43,150 bases of DNA from Parendozoicomonas sp. Alg238-R29 (lineage in GTDB: Bacteria > Pseudomonadota > Gammaproteobacteria > Pseudomonadales > Endozoicomonadaceae), in contig NZ_CAMZOG010000036.1 of the NCBI RefSeq assembly GCF_947331445.1, positions 1-43,150 on the forward strand, given 5' to 3'. The notes beneath the pieces are model-generated. The model did not search any database and was not told the DNA's origin. It was given only the letters and a program-made list of their open reading frames with translations. Numbering within the stretch: position 1 is the stretch's first letter; every line of letters starts with the position of its first letter. Shown one piece after another: positions 25,692 to 34,120 of the stretch. A program made the position numbers and the translations under genes.

Positions 25692-26351
25692 GTGAATGTG
25701 AACGTCTCTTCCGTGTTATCTGCAGATTCTCCCCAGAATATATCCGGTGTCGGGGTTGGTCGTGAGATGGATTCCCGGCAAACATTTATGAGATTGCTGG
25801 TTGCCCAGTTAAAGAACCAGGATCCCCTAAGCCCTATGGAAAGTACTGAGATGGTTAATCAGCTGGCAACCATCAGCAATGTTGAACATCTTGAAAGCAT
25901 ACGTCTGTTGCTGAGTTCCATGAACCAGGGGCAACAAACGGTTAATGCGTCTTTTGCCAGTAATCTGCTGGGGAAAACAGTGGGGCTGGATGCCGGTGTT
26001 TTCTCTTTAACGGGAAACGCGGCTGATTTGTCTGTGGATTATCGCCTGCCGGAATCTGGTGGCCCATTGGTACTTACGCTGGTTAATGATCTGGGTGTGA
26101 AGGCTGGAGAAAGTATTCAGAAGGGCAAAGCTGGCGAGATTCGTACGTCTACACTTTCTTCCCTGTTTGGCAGCTCACTTCCTAAAGGCAGTTATAGTCT
26201 TGTGGCTCGGGGAGAAAATGGTGAAGTTTCCGTACCTTATATTCAGGCCAGTGTGCACAGTGTTGTGCTCCCTGAAGGGGGCGTGGAGCCACAGCTGGTT
26301 TTAAACGGCAGTGTTCCGGTAGCGCTGTCTCAAGTGCGTTCGGTTCGTTAA
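25692..26351 (+). CDS. flgD: FlgD, hook-capping scaffold protein, axial set 2
   Basis: The 219-residue product carries the FlgD block RQTFMRLLVAQLKNQDPLSP (about residues 29-48) and MVNQLATISNVEHLESI, then a beta-rich C-terminal region ending VALSQV as in the set-1 protein (MPLSQI). Start is GTG, 4 bp after the flgC stop, with little ribosome-site support, so coupling is likely. Identification is firm. Confidence 0.93.
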   Translation: MNVNVSSVLSADSPQNISGVGVGREMDSRQTFMRLLVAQLKNQDPLSPMESTEMVNQLATISNVEHLESIRLLLSSMNQGQQTVNASFASNLLGKTVGLDAGVFSLTGNAADLSVDYRLPESGGPLVLTLVNDLGVKAGESIQKGKAGEIRTSTLSSLFGSSLPKGSYSLVARGENGEVSVPYIQASVHSVVLPEGGVEPQLVLNGSVPVALSQVRSVR

Positions 26352-26363
26352 GAGGTGTGAGTA

Positions 26364-27560
26364 ATGTCTTATATCGGGCTGAGTGGCCTGCAAATGGCCA
26401 AAAGTGGACTGGAAACCTCCAGCCACAATATCGCCAATGTTGAAACTTCCGGATACAAGCTGTTCCGCAATATTCTCAGTGACAGTTATGCCCAGACCAG
26501 TGGCTCTAATGTGGAAATGTCCGGCGTGCGTGTCTCTGCCATGGAGCAGATGTTTTCCCAGGGCGCGTTAAAACTGACCGGCAACAGTTTTGATCTGGCG
26601 ATTGAGGGGAAAGGATTCTTTACTTTGAATAACGATGGCAGCCAGTTATTTTCCCGCTCTGGATATTTCAGGCTGGATAAAGATGGCTATGTTGTCAATC
26701 AGGATGGTTACAAACTACAGGGCTTTCTTCCTGGAGCCGATGGAACTATTTCAGCTGCCAGTCGTGGAGACCTGAAATCCGGTGCATCGAATATAAAAGG
26801 TTCTGCGACAGATGCCGTGAGCGCCAGCATCAATCTGGATGCTAATGATGAGGTAACAGGTAACTGGGCAACGTCGTTTACAATTTACGACAGTCTGGGA
26901 GCCCAGCATCACCTCGGCGTAAAATTCACCAAAGATGCGACCAGTTCATGGTCTGGCGCTTATAAGCTGGATGACGCTACCACTTACACAAACTTCTCCA
27001 CAAACGCGGCGGACCCGGATTATATGAATCTGGTGTTTGACTCCACCGGCGCACTGGATCCCGGAACCGGAGATGCTCAGGCAACTATCGCCCTTGCCCC
27101 GGGTAATGGTGCTGCGGCCATGAATGTTAACCTCGATTTTTCTTCTATCACCCAGTATGCCGATGACTTCTCGGTGAGCAATATCAATAAAAACGGGCAG
27201 GAGTCCGGCACGCTTAATCAGGTAACTGTTGGAGACGAAGGCATTCTTGAAGCCTTGTACAGCAACGGAGAAAGGCAGCGTCTTGGGCAGGTGATGGTGG
27301 CGACTTTTCCAAGTACTGTTGGCCTGACGGTTTATGGCAATAATTGCTGGACAGAATCACTGAGCTCTGGTGAACCGATGTTCAATCTTTCCGGTGAAGG
27401 CGGAGCTGGGCAGGTGAAAGGTGGTGCTCTGGAGCAATCCAACGTTGATATTACCGAAGAGCTGCTGAACCTTGTGATGGAGCAGCGTAACTATCAGGTC
27501 AATGCCCGCTCCATAAAAACAGAAGACACCATGAGCCAGACACTGATCAATCAGTTGTAA
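26364..27560 (+). CDS. flgE: FlgE, hook protein, axial set 2
   Basis: The 398-residue product has HNIANVETSGYK (about residues 21-32; here the signature Gly is kept), the SFDLAIEGKGFFTLNNDG segment, and the C-terminal LVMEQRNYQVNARSIKTED helix. AAGAGGTG precedes the ATG. With the FlgE at 1666 this gives the cluster two different hook proteins. The central, surface-exposed region differs most between them. Confidence 0.95.
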   Translation: MSYIGLSGLQMAKSGLETSSHNIANVETSGYKLFRNILSDSYAQTSGSNVEMSGVRVSAMEQMFSQGALKLTGNSFDLAIEGKGFFTLNNDGSQLFSRSGYFRLDKDGYVVNQDGYKLQGFLPGADGTISAASRGDLKSGASNIKGSATDAVSASINLDANDEVTGNWATSFTIYDSLGAQHHLGVKFTKDATSSWSGAYKLDDATTYTNFSTNAADPDYMNLVFDSTGALDPGTGDAQATIALAPGNGAAAMNVNLDFSSITQYADDFSVSNINKNGQESGTLNQVTVGDEGILEALYSNGERQRLGQVMVATFPSTVGLTVYGNNCWTESLSSGEPMFNLSGEGGAGQVKGGALEQSNVDITEELLNLVMEQRNYQVNARSIKTEDTMSQTLINQL

Positions 27561-27595
27561 GAGTAAATTACCTTTAACCGATCAAAAGGTGTGGC

Positions 27596-28366
27596 ATGGA
27601 TTTTGGTGTTTATATGCCGTCTGGCTCTGCAGATCAGATTATGCAGTTTCAGGCAGTGCGGGCCTCCAATTTGGCGGGTGTTTCTGTTCCCGGTTTTAAG
27701 GCGGAAATACCCTTTGCCGAGCGACTACAACAAGCGTTGGCTGTTCAGCCAGAGGTTGAAAGTCAACCTCGCTATGACAGCCGACAAATGCCATTACCTG
27801 CCCGAAGTCAAACCAACTTTACTCCAGGGCCCATGAAGCATACAGGGCGGGGTTTGGATGTGGCTATACCCGGAAAAGGCTGGCTGGTTGTTGATGTCAA
27901 CGGAGTGGAAATGCTGACCCGTAATGGCCAGCTGGAAGTCACTGGAACAGGTGAGGTTCTTACGGCTGGCGGCCTTCAGGTTATGGGGCTGAGAGGTCCG
28001 GTTGTATTGCCTGAATATTCCAAGCTGACTATTGGCACAGATGGTGTGATCAATATCGTACCTCGAGGTGGGCAGGAGTCTGAGATTGTTGAAGCAGGCC
28101 GTTTTATGTTGGTGAACCCACCAGAAGATCAACTGCAGCGCCAGACCGGCGGTATGTTTCGTTATGTGGGTAATGCAGCATTAGCCTCTGATCCTGATGT
28201 GGAAATTAACTCAGGTGTGTTGGAAGGAGCCAATACTGACAGTGTTGCTGAACTGATGGACTTTCTGGCTCTTGGAAGAGAGTTTGAAATGAATGTAAGG
28301 ATGATGGCGGCCTTCAGCGATATGACGGTGAGTGGTGACAAACTGCTTCACGAAGGTAATAGCTGA
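27596..28366 (+). CDS. flgF: FlgF, proximal rod protein, axial set 2 (divergent motif)
   Basis: The 256-residue product aligns with the FlgF at 2934: the signature reads RASNLAGVSVPGFKAEI (about residues 22-38, with Gly for Asn in NLAN and Val for Thr), then GRGLDVAIPGKGWLVVD, and a C-terminal helix with LMDFLALGREFEMNVRM. AAAGGTG lies just before the ATG. Ten residues longer than the set-1 protein. Confidence 0.93.
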   Translation: MDFGVYMPSGSADQIMQFQAVRASNLAGVSVPGFKAEIPFAERLQQALAVQPEVESQPRYDSRQMPLPARSQTNFTPGPMKHTGRGLDVAIPGKGWLVVDVNGVEMLTRNGQLEVTGTGEVLTAGGLQVMGLRGPVVLPEYSKLTIGTDGVINIVPRGGQESEIVEAGRFMLVNPPEDQLQRQTGGMFRYVGNAALASDPDVEINSGVLEGANTDSVAELMDFLALGREFEMNVRMMAAFSDMTVSGDKLLHEGNS

Positions 28367-28401
28367 CCGCTTTATTTCGATCTTTCAGGAGTTTTCTCTC
28401 C

Positions 28402-29187
28402 ATGCATCCTGCATTGTGGATAAACCAGACTGGGCTCTCTGTTCAGGATCGTCAGCTGATGGCGACCTCGAACAATCTAGCCAATGTCAGTACCTATGCC
28501 TTTAAAAAAGACAGGGCTATGGTTGTTGACCAGTTTTACCGGGAGTTTCGTCAGGCTGGTGCTCAAGTCGATCAGCAGAATAACCTGCCCTCTGGCTTGC
28601 AGATGGGCACAGGTGCCAGAGTGGATGGTATGCAGAAGGTGTTTACCAACGGGAATATTCAAACCACCACGCAGGCTCTGGACCTTGCTCTTGTCGGGCA
28701 GGGTTTTTTTCAGGTTCAGATGCCGGATGGCACCATGGGTTATACCCGTAATGGTCAACTTCAGCTGAACTCTGAAGGTGTGGTAGTGATGTCTGATGGC
28801 TTGCCTATCGAACCTGCAATCACCATTCCTGCAGAAGGTACAACTGTGACTATTGCAGAAGATGGCACTGTGAGTGTGACGATGCAGGGAGAATCCCAAC
28901 CGCAAAACGTTGGGCAACTGACGTTAGTGAATTTTGTGAATCCCGGCGGTTTAAAACCCAAAGGTGGTCATATCTATCTGGAGACAGAAGCCAGCGGTGA
29001 TCCGGTGGAAGGTGTGGCCGGTGAAAATGGTATGGGTATTATTCGCCAGTTTGCTCTCGAAACATCCAATGTTGAGGCCGTAGAAGAGCTGGTGAACCTG
29101 ATTATGATTCAGCGCTCCTATGAGATGAATGCCAGAGCCATTGAAACATCTGACCATATGATGGAGTACTTGATTCGTAATGTCTGA
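28402..29187 (+). CDS. flgG: FlgG, distal rod protein, axial set 2 (divergent motif)
   Basis: At 261 residues it has the same length as the set-1 FlgG and is one of the best conserved pairs. The signature reads SNNLANVSTYAFKKDR (about residues 23-38), with Ala33 in place of Gly. TTQALDLALVGQGFFQVQMP and ELVNLIMIQRSYEMNARAIE are canonical. CAGGAG precedes the ATG. The 3' end overlaps flgH by 8 bp. Confidence 0.95.
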   Translation: MHPALWINQTGLSVQDRQLMATSNNLANVSTYAFKKDRAMVVDQFYREFRQAGAQVDQQNNLPSGLQMGTGARVDGMQKVFTNGNIQTTTQALDLALVGQGFFQVQMPDGTMGYTRNGQLQLNSEGVVVMSDGLPIEPAITIPAEGTTVTIAEDGTVSVTMQGESQPQNVGQLTLVNFVNPGGLKPKGGHIYLETEASGDPVEGVAGENGMGIIRQFALETSNVEAVEELVNLIMIQRSYEMNARAIETSDHMMEYLIRNV

Positions 29188-29890
29188 TCTCATTATCAGG
29201 CAGTATCGATGGTTCTGGTGCTATCTGTTGGTGACTGTTTGCTTACTGGGTGGTTGCCAAACCACTGAACCTTTGACTCAACAGGAAACCGACCTTGACG
29301 AGCTTCCCTATACAGTGAGGGTGACAGAAGAGCTTTCACCGGGAAGTTTATACAGCGAAGCCTCTGCAATACGTCTGTTTAATGACCTGAAAGCCTATCG
29401 TGTCGGTGACATTCTTACTGTGACACTGGATGAGTTGACTCGTTCCAGCAAAAGAGCCGACACGACAATTAATAAAACAGATGAAATTGATATACCTGAC
29501 CCTACGATTTTCGGAAAGACTGGTGCACATATATTAGGAGGAGGACACTCACTGACGAGCAACGCTGTCGTCGACAGGCAGTTCACCGGGAATGGAAGAA
29601 CCGGTCAGAGCAATATGCTGGTGGGCTCTGTCACCGTGATGGTGCAGGCCGTTTTGGAAAATGGCAGCCTGTTTGTTAAAGGTACAAAAACAATCCGGCT
29701 GACTCAGGGAGATGAGATTTTGTTTATCAGTGGTGTAGTTCGGCCTGAGGATATTTCATCGAACAACCGGGTGTCATCCCGAAGACTTGCTGAAGCCAAA
29801 ATCAGCTACACAGGAAAAGGTGATCTTGCCGAGGCTAATACCCAGGGATGGCTGAGTCGGCTGTTGAACAGTCGGTTATTCCCTTTTTGA
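29180..29890 (+). CDS. flgH: FlgH, L-ring lipoprotein, axial set 2
   Basis: The 236-residue product has a lipoprotein signal ending LLGG-Cys (Cys26), a better lipobox than in set 1, and the family hallmark PDPTIFGKTGAHILGGG near residue 105. The C-terminal RPEDISSNNRVSSRRLAEAK block is intact, as is the terminal SRLLNSRLFPF, parallel to the set-1 ending. Overlap with flgG suggests coupled translation. Confidence 0.95.
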   Translation: MSDLIIRQYRWFWCYLLVTVCLLGGCQTTEPLTQQETDLDELPYTVRVTEELSPGSLYSEASAIRLFNDLKAYRVGDILTVTLDELTRSSKRADTTINKTDEIDIPDPTIFGKTGAHILGGGHSLTSNAVVDRQFTGNGRTGQSNMLVGSVTVMVQAVLENGSLFVKGTKTIRLTQGDEILFISGVVRPEDISSNNRVSSRRLAEAKISYTGKGDLAEANTQGWLSRLLNSRLFPF

Positions 29891-29905
29891 GCGAGCAGCA
29901 AAATT

Positions 29906-31003
29906 ATGCAGTGGCTGGCTATTGTGATTGGTTTGTTCTGGAGTTTTGCAAGCTACTCCACACAACTGTTTGACTTGGTGGATATCGAAGGTATTCGTGA
30001 CAATCAGCTGATTGGATATGGTTTGGTTGTTGGTTTGCAGGGAACCGGAGATCAAACTCGGCAAACTCGTTTTACCGCCCAATCCATTATCAACATGCTG
30101 CGCCAGTTTGGTGTTCAGATTCCAGACAATATTGAACCCCGCCTGAAAAACGTTGCTGCCGTGAGTGTTTCTGCGTCCTTGCCAACCTATGCCCGTGTTG
30201 GGCAAAAACTTGATGTCACAGTTTTGTCTTTAGGAGATGCCAAAAGCTTACGTGGTGGGAGTCTTTTGGCTACACCTTTGAAGGGCGTTGATGGGCGTGT
30301 TTACGCCGTTGCACAAGGCTCGTTATTTATTGGTGGGGTTTCGGCAGAAGGAGCCAGTGGTTCAAAAGTCAGTGTCAATGTTGCGACCGCAGGTCAGATT
30401 CCCTCCGGAGCCACCATCGAACGCAGTGTGATTCCCTACCTGCAGGATAGAACGGCAATCACCCTCAACCTGAAGGAAACCAGTTATCGCCAGACCAGAA
30501 ACATCGTTAAAAAGATTGATGAACTGTTTGGGCAGGGTACGGCTTCTGCTGTGGATGGACGACAGGTGCTGGTAGAAACCCCGGTTGAGCCGGACCAACG
30601 GGTAGCCTTTATGTCTGCTCTTGAAGGGTTGAATGTGGATAGTAGTCCTGTTCTGTCAAAAGTGATTTTTAATGCCCGTACTGGAACCATTGTCATAGGG
30701 GAAAATGTTCGTATACGACCTGTGTCGATTACCCACGGAAGCCTTGTCGTTACTGTGAACGAAGAACCTCAGGTCAGCCAGCCAGGGCCTTTCGCCAGAG
30801 GCGGTACAACACAGGTTACCCAACGCAGTGCTATCAGTGTCAGTGAACCTTCGCGGGCTTTAAAGCTTTTGCCCGAATCTATCTCACTTGAGGAAGTGAC
30901 AGCGGCATTGAACAGTATTGGTGCCACGTCCAGTGAAATGATGGCTATTCTGCAGGCTATGAAAAGAGCCGGTGCGCTTGAGGCTGAACTGGAAATTCTT
31001 TGA
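29906..31003 (+). CDS. flgI: FlgI, P-ring protein, axial set 2
   Basis: The 365-residue product starts with a short Sec signal (IVIGLFWSFASYS) and carries the hallmark DNQLIGYGLVVGLQGTGDQT, LKNVAAVSVSASLP and GSLLATPLKGVDG. Both FlgI proteins appear fully intact. With a second FlgH, this gives two complete bushings. No FlgA chaperone is encoded nearby. Confidence 0.95.
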   Translation: MQWLAIVIGLFWSFASYSTQLFDLVDIEGIRDNQLIGYGLVVGLQGTGDQTRQTRFTAQSIINMLRQFGVQIPDNIEPRLKNVAAVSVSASLPTYARVGQKLDVTVLSLGDAKSLRGGSLLATPLKGVDGRVYAVAQGSLFIGGVSAEGASGSKVSVNVATAGQIPSGATIERSVIPYLQDRTAITLNLKETSYRQTRNIVKKIDELFGQGTASAVDGRQVLVETPVEPDQRVAFMSALEGLNVDSSPVLSKVIFNARTGTIVIGENVRIRPVSITHGSLVVTVNEEPQVSQPGPFARGGTTQVTQRSAISVSEPSRALKLLPESISLEEVTAALNSIGATSSEMMAILQAMKRAGALEAELEIL

Positions 31004-31005
31004 TT

Positions 31006-31299
31006 ATGATTCCTCAAATATCACCTGTATCCAATACAGCGGATCTGTCGTCAGAACTGTCCAGAGTAAAAGGCTTGTCTGGTGACAAAGGTATGATCCG
31101 GCAGCAGTTTCACAGTTTCCTGTTATCTGAAGTCTGCAAAGAAAGCCTGCGGGTGAATAAAACGATTGCTGCTGATACTCCTCTCTCTCTGTCCAAACAA
31201 ACAGCTCTGACAGAGACCTTTTGGAATCAGGTTATCTCAACGATCAGCGCACAGGCGGATTGGGGGTTGCATAGCACTGGGGAGGTTGTGAATGAGTAG
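31006..31299 (+). CDS. flgJ: FlgJ-like rod-capping protein, axial set 2 (short, divergent)
   Basis: The 97-residue product occupies the flgJ position and has a helix resembling the rod-capping domain (QFHSFLLSEVCKESLRVN at about residues 34-51, then ALTETFWNQVISTISAQ). It lacks any hydrolase domain. Sequence similarity to the FlgJ at 6435 is weak and the conserved AxxFE-type core is altered. ATG 31006 is preferred to a TTG at 31000 that overlaps the flgI stop. The 3' end overlaps flgK by 8 bp. Confidence 0.75.
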   Translation: MIPQISPVSNTADLSSELSRVKGLSGDKGMIRQQFHSFLLSEVCKESLRVNKTIAADTPLSLSKQTALTETFWNQVISTISAQADWGLHSTGEVVNE

Positions 31300-32953
31300 C
31301 CTTCTGAATATCGGTCAGAGTGCTCTGACAGTTGGCCGTAGCAATCTGGATAATACCGCACAGAATGTTTCCAATACTCTTACTGAGTGGTACAGCAGGC
31401 GGGAAAATGTTCTTGAGTCGGTACAGACACACGGCGGTGGTCATGGTGTTTTGGCTTCCGGGGTGACCGTTACTGAAGTTCGGCGGATCACAGATGCCTT
31501 TGTGACCACACGGGTTTGGTATACCAGCGGTCAATACCAGCAGGCTAAAACTATGGACAGTTATATGCACCAGCTGGATGGCATTCTTGGTGGGGAAAAT
31601 ACCGGATATTCCCAGCCACTTAACCAGCTGCATCGCTCTTTTCAGCGGGCTGCTGTAACTCCTGAGGCATTGGCTGTGCGCCAGCAGGTTTTAGGAGACG
31701 CCAATCTGGCTGTTATGCAGCTGGTGACTCTACAGGAGCGATTTCAAGCCTTTCATGAACAGATGGAGGTTCAGGTTGAGAGCTTACTGGCAGAGGTGAA
31801 TCAGCTGGCGGAAAACATTGCAACTGTGAATGATCGTATTCGTACAGCTACGATCGCAGGAAGCGATACCGGAGACTTGCAGGACACCCGTAACCGTCTG
31901 GTCGATCATCTCAGTGAGCTCACCGGAGCAAAGGTCACAGAAAGCGGTAGCTCCAACATGATTGATGTTGTTCTGGCTGAAGGCACAGCCCTGGTGACAG
32001 GAAACAAAAGCTTCGAGTTTGTCTGTCAGAAGAGCAATAACGGTAATAAATTGAGTGTGACAGCCTCCTCGTCCGGTTCAGGCTCAGAGTTGGATGTCAG
32101 CCAGTGGGGAGGCGTATTAGGAGGTATTGCAGGCTTTTATCAGGTACTTATGAGAGAACAAAATGTTTTAGGGGTTCAGTCGGCACTGCTTACCGGTGGC
32201 AGCAACCGAGTTCTCTCTGAGGGTTTCGGCCTTGATGACACAACTGGAAATAAACTTTTTCGTGAGTTGAATGATCCTGCCGTTATCGGGCGGCGCATTG
32301 TCCGGGAAAGTGCGGCAGGAAATGGTCAGCTAGAGCTTACAGTTGATGACAGTAAGCTGGGTGATCTGAAAGCAAGTGATTACAGGTTGGAATTCACTTC
32401 TCCAACAGAAGGCACTGTAACGCGTTTGACCGATAAGCACGTTTACACCTTCTTGAATCTGGCAACGCCGTTTGAATTTGATGGTCTCTCGTTGTCTCTC
32501 ACCACCGGAACACCTGCTACTGGAGATAAGTATTTATTAACCCCGTGGAGATACGAAGCCGGTAACGCACAGGTGGTACTGAGTGACCCTAAAAAGTTGG
32601 GGTTTGCCAGCCCGGACTCTTCAGACCCAAGTAAAAGTCAGGGTTCTGGGGATAACAGCAACCTTGGAAAACTGCTTGATTACTTTGATGGTGAAGGCTT
32701 AAGCAGTAGTTTGTCGGTGACTTATGATCGCCAGGTATCCCGTATTGCAACAGATGCCCGCCAGGCTACCAGCCGGGAACAGGCAGAACTTTCCCTCAGA
32801 GATAGCGCCAGAGCAGAGCGGGATAATCTTTCAGGTGTCAATCTCGATGAAGAAGCCGCCAACCTGATCCGTTTCCAGCAGTACTATCAGGCCAATGTTC
32901 GCGTGATTGCTACAGGGAATGTGGTGATCGATGAATTGTTAACTCTGTTTTAG
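31292..32953 (+). CDS. flgK: FlgK, hook-filament junction protein 1, axial set 2 (divergent motif)
   Basis: The 553-residue product is about 100 residues shorter than the set-1 FlgK and has one rather than two central beta-rich modules. The signature reads AQNVSNTLTEWYSRRE (about residues 23-38): Trp replaces the invariant Gly and Ser the Ala of NIAN. The C-terminal helix with GVNLDEEAANLIRFQQYYQA is canonical. GGAGG just upstream of the ATG. Confidence 0.93.
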   Translation: MSSLLNIGQSALTVGRSNLDNTAQNVSNTLTEWYSRRENVLESVQTHGGGHGVLASGVTVTEVRRITDAFVTTRVWYTSGQYQQAKTMDSYMHQLDGILGGENTGYSQPLNQLHRSFQRAAVTPEALAVRQQVLGDANLAVMQLVTLQERFQAFHEQMEVQVESLLAEVNQLAENIATVNDRIRTATIAGSDTGDLQDTRNRLVDHLSELTGAKVTESGSSNMIDVVLAEGTALVTGNKSFEFVCQKSNNGNKLSVTASSSGSGSELDVSQWGGVLGGIAGFYQVLMREQNVLGVQSALLTGGSNRVLSEGFGLDDTTGNKLFRELNDPAVIGRRIVRESAAGNGQLELTVDDSKLGDLKASDYRLEFTSPTEGTVTRLTDKHVYTFLNLATPFEFDGLSLSLTTGTPATGDKYLLTPWRYEAGNAQVVLSDPKKLGFASPDSSDPSKSQGSGDNSNLGKLLDYFDGEGLSSSLSVTYDRQVSRIATDARQATSREQAELSLRDSARAERDNLSGVNLDEEAANLIRFQQYYQANVRVIATGNVVIDELLTLF

Positions 32954-33115
32954 AGTCACCCTAAGGGCATTCAAAGCACTTTTACGGCGTCTACGGCGTC
33001 TACGGCGTCGTTACAGCCCCTTGAAGAGCAGCCAGCGCTCCGGTGGTACTGTAACCTGTAAAAGCGCATTGTGAATGCTGGTTCGATAAATCTATGTCAA
33101 TAGAGCTTAATTCTT
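32954..33115 (+). promoter_or_regulatory. Structured spacer between flgK and flgL of set 2
   Basis: This 162-bp gap contrasts with the 46-bp one in set 1. It contains three copies of the 9-mer TACGGCGTC (32983-33009) and a perfect inverted repeat, GTTACAG at 33010-33016 with CTGTAAC at 33049-33055. TTCGATAA at 33082-33089 matches the sigma-28 -10 (GCCGATAA) at 6 of 8 positions, but the nearest TAAA (33059-33062) is 19 rather than about 15 bases upstream. Possibly flgL has its own late promoter or leader. Confidence 0.4.
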
Positions 33116-34042
33116 ATGCGTATCAGCACGCTGCAGGAACAAAGTTCAATGGTTTCCAGCCTCCAGCAGGCCACATCACAGACTCTGGAAGAGTGGAACC
33201 GTGTTGCCAGTGGTAAAAAGCTGAATCAGCCTTCCGATGATCCGTTAACCGCCGTCCAGATAATGGAAGTTAATCGTCGTATGACGACAACAGATATATT
33301 TCTGGAAAACATCTACGCCTTAAACAGTTTGCTTGAGCATGAAGATATTCTTCTCAAGGATTGCGTATCAAGGGTTGGGGAAACACGAGATATTATCCTG
33401 CAGGCCAATAATGCCTCACTGGATAACCAGAGTTTGCAAGCTTTAGGGCTGGAGGTGACCCATATTATTGATTCCCTGGTATCGGTGCTGAATACCAGAG
33501 ACGCTGACGGGAATTATCTTTTTGGTGGCTATAAAACTTTCCTTTCTCCCGTTGTGTTTGATACTAATGGATTACCTCAAATCAATAATAATGACTCTAA
33601 TCGTCGACAAGTGATGGTTACTGAAACAGCTAGCGTTGAAGCCACAGATACTGCCCATAGCCTTTGTTTTGCCATTCCAGATAGTGCCGGAGGCACATTC
33701 AACTTTCTCGATGTGTTGATTGATCTGAAAAATGTTCTGCAATCTCCACCTGCTCATCTCTCTGCGCCTTTGATTGAGGGATTGAAGAAAGTCGATCTGG
33801 CCGCTGATTCCTTTAACGGATTTCAAACAGATCTTGGGTCAAGAATGAAAATGCTAGATAACACTGCTGAAGGACACCAGCAATACAAGTTGTTTTGCCA
33901 GAAGCTGGTCTCTGATCTGGCAGATCTTGATTATGCCTCAGCAGTGTCCCGGTTAAACCAGTCTTCAGCAGCTATGGATGCTGCTCGCAAAAGCCTGACC
34001 ACTGTTTCTGGCCTTTCACTTTTTCATTATATAAACCCTTAA
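33116..34042 (+). CDS. flgL: FlgL, hook-filament junction protein 3, axial set 2
   Basis: The 308-residue product begins MRISTLQEQSSMV, as FlgL does, with the flagellin-like ASGKKLNQPSDDPLTAVQI (about residues 31-49), DADGNYLFGGYKT, and the C-terminal DLADLDYASAVSRLNQSSAA. It lacks the extra central beta-rich insert of the set-1 protein. There is no strong ribosome site before ATG 33116. The gene is separated from flgK by a repeat-containing gap and precedes the flagellin gene. Confidence 0.93.
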   Translation: MRISTLQEQSSMVSSLQQATSQTLEEWNRVASGKKLNQPSDDPLTAVQIMEVNRRMTTTDIFLENIYALNSLLEHEDILLKDCVSRVGETRDIILQANNASLDNQSLQALGLEVTHIIDSLVSVLNTRDADGNYLFGGYKTFLSPVVFDTNGLPQINNNDSNRRQVMVTETASVEATDTAHSLCFAIPDSAGGTFNFLDVLIDLKNVLQSPPAHLSAPLIEGLKKVDLAADSFNGFQTDLGSRMKMLDNTAEGHQQYKLFCQKLVSDLADLDYASAVSRLNQSSAAMDAARKSLTTVSGLSLFHYINP

Positions 34043-34120
34043 CTGTTTCCGACACTGGTCGAGTAAAGCGGCATCGAGCCAGTTCGCTCGACATTTCTCA
34101 GCAATCGAGGGGAGCTTCTT
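34043..34120 (+). promoter_or_regulatory. Flagellin leader with hairpin
   Basis: The 78 bp before the flagellin gene hold a 6-bp perfect stem (TCGAGC 34074-34079, GCTCGA 34086-34091, 6-nt loop) and a strong ribosome site GAGGGGAG (34107-34114). Stem-loops in flagellin leaders often stabilise the mRNA. TCGAGTAA at 34059-34066 vaguely resembles a sigma-28 -10, but the match is too poor to call a promoter. Confidence 0.45.

Noticed and set aside
24895-34042. Set 2 as a decayed pseudogene copy
   Set aside because: All ten frames are full length with start and stop codons and mostly good ribosome sites; motif changes are substitutions, not disruptions.
34032-34066. Sigma-28 promoter before the flagellin gene
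   Set aside because: The best -10 candidate (TCGAGTAA) matches about half of the consensus and the -35 is poor; recorded only as a vague resemblance.
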